A stretch of 64,000 bases of DNA from Symbiodinium natans (Eukaryota; Sar; Dinophyceae; Suessiales; Symbiodiniaceae): the NCBI GenBank assembly GCA_905221605.1, contig CAJNDS010002102.1, positions 1,105,147 to 1,169,146 of the forward strand, in the 5' to 3' direction. The notes below the pieces were generated by a model. It searched no databases. It saw nothing but the letters and a program-made list of their open reading frames with translations, and had not been told where the DNA came from. Of the stretch, positions 24,852-33,420 are shown piece by piece. A program made the translations under genes and the position numbers. Positions within the stretch are counted from its first letter, which is position 1; each line of letters opens with the position of its first letter.

Positions 24852-25505
24852 TTACGTAATTACCCACAGCTTTGGCAACCTCCTTCTGACCTCTTGAGAC
24901 GAGCCTGGCGTGATCCTGGCAAGTCGAGAGACATCTTCTTGCAAAGGTCGATCCTTCTGCTTGGCAATCTTGAGTTCCTGCCCGCCGTCATTGGCCTTGC
25001 CAATCTGTTCCAAGAAGATGCGCACATCGTGCATCATGTGAGTTATGGTCGAGGTTGCTTGAGTAGATACAGTCACCGTTCCCCGAAACAGAGCCGGACC
25101 CTGCTGAGTAATCGGAGATCTCTGCAGATCGACATTTTCCCAAGGCGTCGCAAGCACCCTGGAGTGATAAGCCGAGCATGAGCCGTGTCGGATCAGCGAG
25201 GCAACAAGATGCAGATCTTCTTTTACATTTTCAAGAGCCATGCACAAACGACCGCGCGTGCACCATGGCATGTTGCGAGCCGAATTCTCAGGTGTCCACT
25301 CAAGTGTTGCAAGCCCTCTCTGAAACCCACCAGCGATCAACTCTAGCTGTCGCCAGCTCACGGAACGGTCAATCCTCGGCTCTGCTGATGGTACTTGATC
25401 AATCTCGCTCATGAGACCAGATGACACAAACTGCACACACATTGCTTGCACACATATTGCACAAATACGTGCCAAAACTGCGACAGGCACCCCCTTGCAC
25501 TGCAA
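24852..25505 (-). CDS. Long open frame, probable exon(s) of unknown gene
   Basis: A 217-codon minus frame with no methionine at its 5' end and natural-looking segments such as WRQLELIAGGFQRGLATLEW and MMHDVRIFLEQIGKAN. Its length makes chance unlikely, but a 229-codon plus frame (24492-25181) overlaps it and only one is likely real. I favour the minus frame for its balanced charge. Introns may interrupt it. No domain is recognised. Confidence 0.35.
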   Translation of the reverse strand: MQCKGVPVAVLARICAICVQAMCVQFVSSGLMSEIDQVPSAEPRIDRSVSWRQLELIAGGFQRGLATLEWTPENSARNMPWCTRGRLCMALENVKEDLHLVASLIRHGSCSAYHSRVLATPWENVDLQRSPITQQGPALFRGTVTVSTQATSTITHMMHDVRIFLEQIGKANDGGQELKIAKQKDRPLQEDVSRLARITPGSSQEVRRRLPKLWVIT

Positions 25506-26088
25506 GCCACCATAGACGATTGCACTCCTGCTGCAGGCTGGAGGCTCCGGTCGGAAGGCCTAGGACAGCATCTCAAATGTACAAGCCCGTGTTTAACATG
25601 TGCTTCATGTTCTTCCGCAGTGCTCACACCCTCACGCCTGCTGTGCTCTGAAAGCTCGCAGAGGTCGCGCAGCTCTTCCTTATGCTTTTTTTGGATCTTC
25701 TTTGGTCGACGCATGCGACACAAGCATCAACGAAGCCAAACATCTGAAGCACCCGGAAAACCGTACTTCTGGCACCTGAGTCTTGCCTGCAACGACTAGT
25801 CCCGGCAAGTCTCGGAAAGGTCTGAAGAAATGTGAAGAAAGCCATGTAATACTCTGTCAGGGCCACATGCCGGAAACCATGCACAAAAAAACAAGGTTTC
25901 CGCCCCAGCAAGTTGCTTTCAAGTGTCGTCGCAGTTGAAGTGGCGCGTTGCCACAAGGTCCCCGACCTGTGCAAGACACAGCTTCGTCGACGCATCTTGT
26001 TTCAGAGTTCAAGAAACTCAAAACCCTTTTTTTGAACCCAGGCTCTGAGCATCAGCTGGGACCACCAAGCACCGCGTCTTTAAGTCTT

Positions 26089-26115
26089 AACCCTAAACCC
26101 TAAACCCTAAACCCT
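26089..26115 (-). repeat. CCCTAAA tract
   Basis: Three to four units on the plus strand, about 150 bases downstream of the alpha-galactosidase stop in gene sense. Confidence 0.9.
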
Positions 26116-26268
26116 GTCTTTCAAAGCTTAAAGGCTGGCTGTGGTCGGTCAGCGCAATTGAACTCCCTCGTCGAAACGCCTGATCTTGGGACAGCAAGCT
26201 GCAAGCTTCCACTGTGGAAACACGAAAGCAGCACCCTCAAAGCGCTCAACGGTACAACTAGTTGAACT

Positions 26269-27504
26269 TCACACCAACAGCTGCTGCACTTCAGTGTGCA
26301 GCCTCTCCACGGAGACCATGAGATGTCCGCCATAAGCCGGTAAGCTTGCTGTTAGTGTGGAGTCTGTGATGTCAGGCAACTCTTTCTTCGACCAGAGGTC
26401 ACGCACTGCAAGGCGATCAGAGGCGCCAAATCCCATGGAGGCAAAGCAAGACCGATTGCATGTCAGATTCTGTGGCTGCGGGCCAACGTTCAGAAAGACT
26501 AGGGCTGAGCGACCACCCGACAATGGGCGCCCCCAAATGTTGCCAGTTGACCGACCATCCGCCAAGGAACTCCCATGCAAGCGTCGTCCTGGCTGTCCAA
26601 GTGGATCTTGGCTGACGGCAATGACCTCCTTGTTGCTGTAGGTAGCCAATGTCTCGGCCGTCATGTTTAAGATGCTGCCGCTGATCAAAAGTGGCGCAGC
26701 CAAGACAGCCCACATTGAAAACTGAGCACGTGTCTGCAGCTCTGAAACACGGCCTTCACCCGTCCATGTTCTACTCAGAAGAAGGCACGGATCGTTCCAG
26801 CCTCCTGGACCAGCAAACTTGTCCAAGCCACTCATTGCATCGATATTCTTGAGAACCCCGGGCCAGTTGGTATCATCTGGGCCGATGCGCCAGCTGTTTC
26901 CCAAAAGCTTCCCCGTGGGCGCATACCAACTGCTCCAGCCACACAGGCTGAATAGAATGGGCCGGCCGGTGGCGTTGAGCGCATCGCGCATGCGGCCATA
27001 CTCTGCGAAGGCGGTCTCGTGATCCGAGGGCGCATTGCATGAATCCTCCTTCAGATAATCGACCCCCCATTCTGCATAGGTGTTCGCATCAACCTCCTCA
27101 TGTTCCGAGGCGCCCGGGCGGCCAGCGCATGTTGCACTCCCCCTGTCGGTGTACGTGCCGAAGCGCAGGCCCTTACTGTGAACGTAGTCTGCAAGCGGCT
27201 TTAAGGTGCCACTGGGAAACTTGCCTGGATCGGCGTAGACTGTGCCATCCGGATGCCGTCCTTTGGCCCAGCAGTCATCAAGGTTGAGGTACTGGTATCC
27301 TAAGTCCCGGAGCCCGGTTGTCACCATTGCATCGGCTACGCTCCGCAGAGTGCTCTCATTCATGGACTCAGAGCACTCCAAGTCATACCATGAGTTGTAG
27401 CCCATCTGTGGTGTCCGAGCCAGGCCATTCTCCAGGGCCTGCGTGCTGACACAGCATGCCACCACCAAAATCTGAACGCAATCCAGTCTTTGAGGAAAGC
27501 CCAT
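26269..27504 (-). CDS. Alpha-galactosidase (GH27), secreted, intronless
   Basis: This encodes a complete glycoside hydrolase family 27 enzyme, which removes terminal alpha-linked galactose (or N-acetylgalactosamine) from oligosaccharides and glycoconjugates. Numbering from the ATG at 27504, about 411 residues are encoded. A signal peptide of about 24 residues (LDCVQILVVACCVSTQA) is followed by the (beta/alpha)8 barrel. Visible motifs are MGYNSW, NLDDCW, the nucleophile Asp in YLKEDSCN, the acid/base Asp in WRIGPDD and GPGGWNDP. A C-terminal beta domain follows (AVRDLWSKKEL). Several N-glycosylation sequons fit a secretory or vacuolar protein. The frame continues upstream to a TTG at 27576 without a methionine, so the ATG that gives the signal peptide is the better start. 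The usual WNDPD motif reads WNDPC. There is no intron, unlike the kinase, coiled-coil and channel genes, and a spliced-leader-like 9-mer sits 37 bases upstream, so it may be a retroposed copy. Confidence 0.94.
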   Translation of the reverse strand: MGFPQRLDCVQILVVACCVSTQALENGLARTPQMGYNSWYDLECSESMNESTLRSVADAMVTTGLRDLGYQYLNLDDCWAKGRHPDGTVYADPGKFPSGTLKPLADYVHSKGLRFGTYTDRGSATCAGRPGASEHEEVDANTYAEWGVDYLKEDSCNAPSDHETAFAEYGRMRDALNATGRPILFSLCGWSSWYAPTGKLLGNSWRIGPDDTNWPGVLKNIDAMSGLDKFAGPGGWNDPCLLLSRTWTGEGRVSELQTRAQFSMWAVLAAPLLISGSILNMTAETLATYSNKEVIAVSQDPLGQPGRRLHGSSLADGRSTGNIWGRPLSGGRSALVFLNVGPQPQNLTCNRSCFASMGFGASDRLAVRDLWSKKELPDITDSTLTASLPAYGGHLMVSVERLHTEVQQLLV

Positions 27505-27541
27505 GGCCGGCGCCCTACCCTGACCTCTGCCGAGATCTGGA

Positions 27542-27550
27542 CTTGAGCCA
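27542..27550 (-). other. Possible spliced-leader remnant
   Basis: The minus strand reads TGGCTCAAG, identical to the last nine bases of the dinoflagellate spliced leader (which ends CCATTTTGGCTCAAG). It lies 37 bases upstream of the alpha-galactosidase ATG. The bases before it (CAGG) do not match the leader, so any remnant is truncated. Confidence 0.4.
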
Positions 27551-27599
27551 CCTGAAAGTGAGAGGAGCCATCGCAACCTGATGGCGCGTGACCAAACTC

Positions 27600-27770
27600 G
27601 ACCATGTCTATATCCACATAAATTATCTATTTGTCTATCTATCTATATATATTTTCTTTATTTATTTATTTATGTATATGTGTATATGTATATGTATATA
27701 TACACTATAAGTGTATGCGTGGAGCATGTTAGCGCCTATTTAGGCTCCCACTCCTATACTTAAGCTCCTC
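27600..27770. repeat. TA/TTTA/TATG microsatellite
   Basis: A mixed simple-sequence block (CTAT, TTTA and TATG units) directly upstream of the alpha-galactosidase gene, with no coding signal. Confidence 0.8.
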
Positions 27771-27999
27771 AGGTCGCAATAATGTTGAAAAAACAAAAAC
27801 TTGACAAGAAGAAGCCCGTAGAACAATGTAGGTACATAAAAGTAAAAAATGAAGAAATACAGTCCAGCCTAATGTACTGACATATTTCTATATATATGTA
27901 TATAGAGTAATGCAATTTAAGAAGACAAAGGCTTATCATAGTAGCACCGCACACAAGCTTTTGAATCGAAACCACGGTGATACAAAGGATGCGTAGTGA

Positions 28000-28097
28000 A
28001 GCAAACAAAAACAGCAGCCCTCCAAGCCCCTGACCGGCATAGCGCACACGTTGACGGACGAGGCCCGCGGTTGCCATGATGCCCATGTTTCCATTGA
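28000..28097 (-). CDS. Candidate exon, unknown gene
   Basis: After TATTGCAG the minus strand reads NGNMGIMATAGLVRQRVRYA and continues into a hydrophobic stretch. The acceptor lies 7 bases after a TTTAGGG-type tract. Upstream, a frame near 28129-28165 reads NELPQHLIRY and could join through a very short intron with a GC donor. No family is recognised. Confidence 0.42.
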
Positions 28098-28103
28098 CTG
28101 CAA

Positions 28104-28128
28104 TAGGGTTTAGGGCTTAGGGAAGTAG
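28104..28128 (+). repeat. TTTAGGG tract, 25 bases shared with 12410-12434
   Basis: Two to three telomere-type units with the GCTTAGGG variant, ending in AAGTAG. It is identical to 12410-12434 over 25 bases, including six non-telomeric bases. Confidence 0.85.
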
Positions 28129-28564
28129 CGTATCAAGTGCTGAGGGAGCTCGTTAGGAAGCAAGTTTCAGTGAGCTTCATAAGCCAACCATGGCAAAAAA
28201 ACCTCATGGATTGTTCGAGAGTTTGGTTCCATGACTCGTGGCGTGCTGCTCTGACACGTTAACAACTGCTCGACCACTGGGCATCAGCCCGACTCGATCA
28301 ACTGAAGGGCTTGAAGCAGATACACTTGCAAAGCCACGTCGTCCCGCAGCTAATTACTAATGCGAATATGTGTAAGTCGCGCAGACACCAATCACCACAG
28401 CGGCCACAGCTTCCCACAAGTCAGGGCTTGAGGGGTTGGGGTGGTTCTCTCTCTCTCTCTCTCCCTCTCTCTCTCTCTCTGACTTTCTACGGGTTTGAAA
28501 GGCTTATGACGTTTAGACTTGGTTTGGGATGCTAAAGGTTTTGTAGGGGCGCAATTGTGCTTCA

Positions 28565-28638
28565 CAGGGCTACGGACGTGGGATGCTCGGGCCACGGCCA
28601 TGAACGAGTTCGGCGACAGCACCTTCACCACGCCCTGC
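28565..28638 (-). CDS. Candidate exon, unknown gene
   Basis: After CTCAGCAG the minus strand reads GVVKVLSPNSFMAVARASHV. It may end at a GC donor after AVAR. The longer frame continues into a CT-rich repeat (28444-28480), which marks the end of real coding sequence. No family is recognised. Confidence 0.35.
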
Positions 28639-29758
28639 TGAGAGCTTTGAGGAATCAGAGGCCCATGAGCTGTGGGTAGGGCGAGGGTAGAAGGGGGAGG
28701 AATTGCTTTTTTGAAAGCGCTCGTAGCACGCCACGTCAAGTACTAGGGTTTAGATGCGCTTTGCGACTAACACCATGCGTGCAGATATGCATGCTTGGCA
28801 CATGCAATTATTACTGAGCCCCAACGAGTTACGGCCACATACCCCCTGCATCTGCACCACCATCCGTCATGCGACCAGCTTGTCACAAAAACTAAGCCTA
28901 AATCCTAAACCCTAAACCCTAAATGTTAAACCCCCATGGCGAACACCATGGTAAGAGCTACAAGGCCATCAACATGCAGGTTGCTTAGGAGGGCGGTTTG
29001 TCATTCTTTCCCTACTTTTTCAGCCTGTTGCCATTATGACAGTATAATTGTATAGCAAGACCCAGAATAAGATTTTCCACAAGGCATGAACTGAAAAGCA
29101 TCGTCTGGTTCTTAAGTCTTAGGCCGTGGTGGGGAGTATTAGGCAACCTTGGGTTTACATACCCTCCTACCAATATACAGTATATGCATTTATGAATATA
29201 AATATATATTATATATGTATATGCGTGTGTGTTCTCTACTTATACCTATATTTTTCTTGGTCATTGCTTCAACCCCCTCCCTTCGGAACCCCATAAGTCT
29301 GTCTACACGGCCTGGACCAGGTGGGTCTTCGGGGAGCTGCGCAGCTCGGAGGTGGACCGGGTTCCTATGCAGCGGCATTTCTTGTGCTGCATCTGAGCCT
29401 CTCTGGGGGGGTTTCTGAAAATAACAGGGGTGCCCTTTTTTTGGGAGTCGAAAAATACGGGGTACCCTTTTTGGGATTCCTATCGTAATTCTAGTATTTT
29501 GGGGGGTATATTGGGGGGGACCCTATTTTGGGAAGTACCCCTGCGCAGAAGTAGGGTGGCCAGGGCTTGAGCGCTGCGCTGAGCCACGTGCCCTCGGACA
29601 GAGGGCCCCCCGCAGCATGCAGAACAAGATGCTGCAGAACGCATGCAGAACAAGATCTTGTAGAACAGTTGTAGAATTATACACTTCACTTTCCTTGCCA
29701 ATCTAGCCAGCTCTATAACCCTAAGCCCCAAACCCTTAAACCAAAACCCAACAAGGCT

Positions 29759-29933
29759 TCATGGCTTCAAACCAAGTCCTCCAAAGAAGGCACCTGGATC
29801 CGAGCCTCGGCTGCTTTCGGTTCCAAGATCCCTTCGTAAAGGGGGGGAACCCTAAACCCTAAACCCTAAACCCTAAACTCGGGAATTCCAGGGACCGGGA
29901 GTTGCAGAGGTGATCATCGCGGAGGACTAGCTC
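29759..29933 (-). CDS. 3' end of unknown gene; intron made of telomere repeats
   Basis: Exon 29881-29933 starts after GTGAG and reads ELVLRDDHLCNSRSLEF. Exon 29759-29831 starts after ACGAAG and reads DLGTESSRGSDPGAFFGGL, then GLKP and TGA. They join in phase (CC|G) across a 49-base intron at 29832-29880, which begins GAG, holds four perfect TTTAGGG units and ends AAG. The GA donor and AG|G acceptor match the well-supported genes here. No domain is recognised and exons further 5' are not resolved. An alternative frame of the second segment is also open, so the model rests on the splice signals. Confidence 0.5.
29849..29879 (-). repeat. CCCTAAA tract filling a 49-base intron
   Basis: Four perfect units on the plus strand, making up most of the inferred intron 29832-29880. 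Confidence 0.92.
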
Positions 29934-30337
29934 CTCACTTCGGATTGTCGGCCATGTGCTGCTGTCTAGCAGGGCCCGGTGCCGGGTTTCGCTTTAGCTC
30001 GTTCGACGATGGCTTCTATAGACTTTAGGGCAAGGAGAGGCTGTGCTAGTCATGCAGCCCGAGTTTCTTTTTGTTGCCCCGATGCAACCCCCGGCCTTTC
30101 GCGGCACATCCCTTGCAAAGGACTCTGCTCCAATGCGTCCAAGCAGCTGCTGCTGTTGTTCCCAGTTCCTGCGCCGCCGCCCGGAGCTTTGCATCATCGC
30201 TTTCGTAGCTAGCGACATGCAACGCAGCTCAGAGCAAACAGCTGTAGGGCCACCTCCTTAAGTGACCTAGTGAAACGGCCTCCTCAGCACCAAGCCCCAA
30301 GCCTAAGGCTCATCCGAACATCAGGGCATGGAAGCAA

Positions 30338-30903
30338 TTAGGCATGCTCTAAGCTCCCGGAACACTTCACGAAGCCCCGGCGAAGGTTCAAACCCTGTCC
30401 TGGCAGAAGCCCAGCCGTAGGCGATTCCAGTGAAGCCCGCGAACGGGTGTCCGAAGTGGCCTTGGGCTTGTCCGGACCCCCCTTGACTTTCTCTTGCCTT
30501 TTTGTTCGGTTCCTTAATCGGAGCGCCACCCGACCAGCCGCCAAATCTGCTAATCAGCAACCCGTCCGAACTGCCTCAGGTCCTGCGAAGACTCCGGAGA
30601 CGCTTCTGCTTCGGGAACTTTGAAGAGGGAACCCGAGAGTCTTCGTGGGAACTCAGTTCGTGCAAATCCTGCGCTGCCTCTGAGGGCCCAGCAGAGGTGG
30701 CAGTGAAAGCCTTGGAGGTACGGGCCAAGCCCACAGGAACTCCCAGCTCGAAGCCTGCGCGAGGACGTGTCGACCAGCGCGCCAAAGGCTTCATCTCTCG
30801 CGTTTAGGGTTTACATAGGGGAGCTTGAAGGGTCCTTCCGGGCTTCTGGAATCCTACTCTCGAGCAGCGGCTCAGGAAACCAATTTCGGGTTCCTCAGTC
30901 GCC
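30338..30903 (-). CDS. Partial gene, basic C-terminus, unknown function
   Basis: Three minus-strand segments look coding. From 30903 (after GCTAACAG) it reads ATEEPEIGFLSRCSRVGF. From 30794 it reads GFELGVPVGLARTSKAFTA and later SKFPKQKRLRSLRR to about 30583. From about 30542 it reads VALRLRNRTKRQEKVKGG and later GLNLRRGFVKCSGSLEHA with a stop at 30338. A CCCTAAA tract in gene sense lies just before the middle segment. The Lys/Arg-rich ends suggest a nucleic-acid-binding or nucleolar role, which is speculation. The exact junctions are not settled. Confidence 0.5.
30793..30812 (+). repeat. Short TTTAGGG tract before a candidate acceptor
   Basis: Two units. In minus sense it ends a few bases before a GCGAG acceptor candidate at about 30797. 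Confidence 0.7.
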
Positions 30904-31139
30904 CTGTTAGCCACACACCCCACTAAGCTCCCAGGCCCCCCCTTCCCCACCCCCCCCCCCCCGCCCAACAAAAAAAAAAAAAGGCGCCCCCGGGCCAGCA
31001 CTGGAAGGCCGGCCGGTGCTTGCGGAAGTCGAGGCGCGGATCTCGTCACGCTGGCGCCGGGCCTCCGCTTTGTTTGCCGGAAGGTTTCATGGCGCCTGTA
31101 CAGGGCGAGTTTGTTTCTTACACGTATGGGCAAACAGAT

Positions 31140-32050
31140 CCTCTTGTATAGTCTTACTGGCTGAGGTCTCTGGGGAAGGCTTACTTTGGAATTTCAAGCA
31201 GGTGCATACACGCCTAGGGCGACTTCTATGGGCAAGTGCACGTGCTTCCTTATGACGTCTCTTGATGCTGATTCTGTGCGCCTAGCAGCAGCAGTGGCAG
31301 CAGCAGCAGCACACAGCACTGCTGCTTGTGCGATGCCCTTTGTTTACTTGTTTTCTATAGCGCCGCTTCTTAATATAGATATAGACCATATCCGTCGTAC
31401 AGTCAGCAAAGAAAGTGTGGCTACCTTTGCTAAAGATCTACTTCGAACCCTGCGAATCCTATGGACCTGTGAGAGGCCACTTCTTCTTCTTCTTCTTGTG
31501 ATTCTTATCAATTATTATGATTTCTATTGTGAATACTCTCCTGTATGTTTTTCAATTAATTACAGCACAAACCCGTGGTCCTGCATGGCAGGACCGGCTC
31601 TGGCGATATGCGGCCCAGGGGCAATCACCAATTGCGCTTCCAGCTCCGCGACTTGGACCTGCACATGGGTAGTTTCCTAGATTAGGGCTCCCTTTTGGGT
31701 ACCCATAAATAACGCGGTACCCTTTAAAAAGGGATCCCAAAATTTCACAAGGTACCCTTAATTTTAGAGTGCTACCCCAAACGAATGGCAAGCCCAATTG
31801 GTCAACACAGCCATTCTGCGCATGGATCTCCATTCTACAAAGCTCAATCTGCTAGATACATCAAACGGCCCAGCCTGCAGCCTCCCGACCTCTTCATCCA
31901 CATCCGCCTTTTGCACCTGCCCGAAGCTGCGTTAGAGTCAGTGCTGTGGCCTTTCGTAGTGGCTTCTGCAGCTATCACGGCTGAGGGCATCAAAATTTAG
32001 GGCCCGAGGTATCTAAAGGGCCTTGGCTGCGACAACACTATACATCACTA
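31140..32050. other. Interval without a resolved gene
   Basis: CAG-rich and CTT-rich simple sequence near 31285-31315 and 31480-31500. There are short frames only and I see no supported feature. Confidence 0.5.
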
Positions 32051-32054
32051 TACC

Positions 32055-33420
32055 TTATTCCACTGGTTCCCCAAAAGCCTCCAAAGTGTAGAGCTTCTCC
32101 GACAGCTCGTCAAAAACACGCTTCCCTTCTTCATGCACGCGCTGTAGCGACTGCCGCCGCCTCTCACAAGTGTCACAAGAGCTTTCACCCGGCGAATGGC
32201 GAGCCTGATATTCTAGCACCATCCAGCCGGCCCAGCCGCCCGGCGAATGGCGAGCCTGATATTCTAGCACCATCCAGCCGGCCCAGCCGCTTTCAGAATG
32301 AAACAAAGAGAGCTGCCCCCCCCCCCCCCCCCAAACTGACAAAGACCCTTTCGACTCATCCCCCGACTCGACTCAACCCCTGAAATCCTGAACCCTAGCT
32401 GCAGGTGGCCCGGCACCTGGATTCCCCTGTCTCGGCCCCTTGCTGCGAGTCGAGCAGCTGCTCCATCTGTGCGACGGCGTGGTCTTATAGGGACTTTAGG
32501 GGCGGGTTTCCGCGCTGGACCTGCTACTAAGGCCACATCAACGTGCATCATGTTGGGCAACAGCCTTGTTGTGGTGCGGGCCTCCTGTGAGTGGTTCAGG
32601 AGGATCCGCAGCTGAGCCGACACGAAGCGGCACTGCCTGCCAGGCATTGCAAAATTGGCTGGGAGCAACACTATGGCTCCCTATGGTTTCCGAAACAACG
32701 AGGTTACAAAATGCAAGCATCACCCCCAAGTCTGGGGCTCCAAGACCCAGCCTGTCTTGCATCATCTGCCGTGGGGACAGGTCTTCATCATCAACTGATC
32801 CAGGAAGGTCCTTTTTGTGAGGTCTGGATGCATCCCTAAACCCTAAACCGGTTTAGGGTTTAGGGTTGTCCTGCTGGGCCGCCAAGATGTTATCTCTTGC
32901 CTCGGCTCGCTCAAGTCTCTCAAAAGATGCCTAAATGCTGTGCAATAGCACCAAAGGAAACTGAAGTCCCCTAAACCCTAAACCCTAAACCCTAAACCCT
33001 AAACCCTAAACCCTAAACCCTAAACCCTAAACCCTGGTCAAGCTGCAGCACGCAGCTGCTTCAACTGGTCGTGCTGCAGCTGAACCTGGCGCCGAAGAAG
33101 GGCTGATGTGATGGCTGTTGCTGCATGTGGTGAAGTCCAGGCCTTCTCTTCCAGAGCCGCAACACGCTGGCTTCCTTCTTGGCTCTCAGGGGAAGACCCT
33201 AAACCCTATATACCCTAAACCCTAAAGAAGAACTCTAAAATCATCATGGGTAGGATCTGGGGTCTGGGTTGTTCACCCCTTGCAGAGCATGGCCTGACGA
33301 ACCATCTGCCGAAGCAATGGCCATCTGCGCCCTGACAAAATGCCAGCGCCGACAAGGCGATGCAGAAGGTCATTCAGGTACTGGCTGAACTTGAGTATCG
33401 GTTTGAAAGATTTCGAAGGT
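32055..33420 (-). CDS. Coiled-coil protein, at least seven small exons (5' end missing)
   Basis: Minus-strand exons join in phase: about 33294-33420 (FSQYLNDLLHRLVGAGILSG), 33174 to about 33047 (RRQVQLQHDQLKQLRAA), 32871-32930 (ASFERLERAEARDNILAAQQ), 32752-32810 (DLPGSVDDEDLSPRQMMQD), 32521-32636 (FVSAQLRILLNHSQEARTTT), 32425-32483 (AVAQMEQLLDSQQGAETG) and 32055-32204 (CERRRQSLQRVHEEGKRVF, ending in FGEPVE and TAA). Heptad-like Leu/Gln/Glu/Arg patterns indicate coiled coil, but no named family is recognised. Donors are GC, GA and GT. Most acceptors are AG|G. The intron at 32484-32520 is only 37 bases and has an AG|A acceptor. Three successive introns carry TTTAGGG/CCCTAAA tracts. The last exon's 3' splice site lies in an exact 51-base tandem duplication. 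The junction between the first two exons is the least certain, and no start codon was found. Confidence 0.74.
32188..32289. repeat. Exact 51-base tandem duplication across a 3' splice site
   Basis: Two identical 51-base copies (32188-32238 and 32239-32289). Each contains the TATCAG|GCTC acceptor used, in this model, by the last coiled-coil exon (32204, or 32255 upstream). Confidence 0.95.
32834..32865. repeat. Perfect 32-base palindrome of telomere repeats
   Basis: Two CCCTAAA units plus CC, followed directly by their exact reverse complement. It forms the core of the 60-base intron 32811-32870 of the coiled-coil gene. Confidence 0.97.
32969..33035 (-). repeat. CCCTAAA array (about 9.5 units) in an intron
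   Basis: A perfect array on the plus strand. It makes up over half of the roughly 115-base intron between coiled-coil exons ending near 33047 and starting at 32930. Confidence 0.95.
33196..33227 (-). repeat. CCCTAAA tract before a splice acceptor
   Basis: Four units interrupted by TATA. In gene sense it ends about 20 bases before the acceptor of the coiled-coil exon starting at 33174. Confidence 0.88.

Noticed and set aside
24492-25181. 229-codon open frame on plus
   Set aside because: It overlaps a minus frame of similar length with a more natural residue balance. I kept the minus frame as the better candidate, with low confidence.
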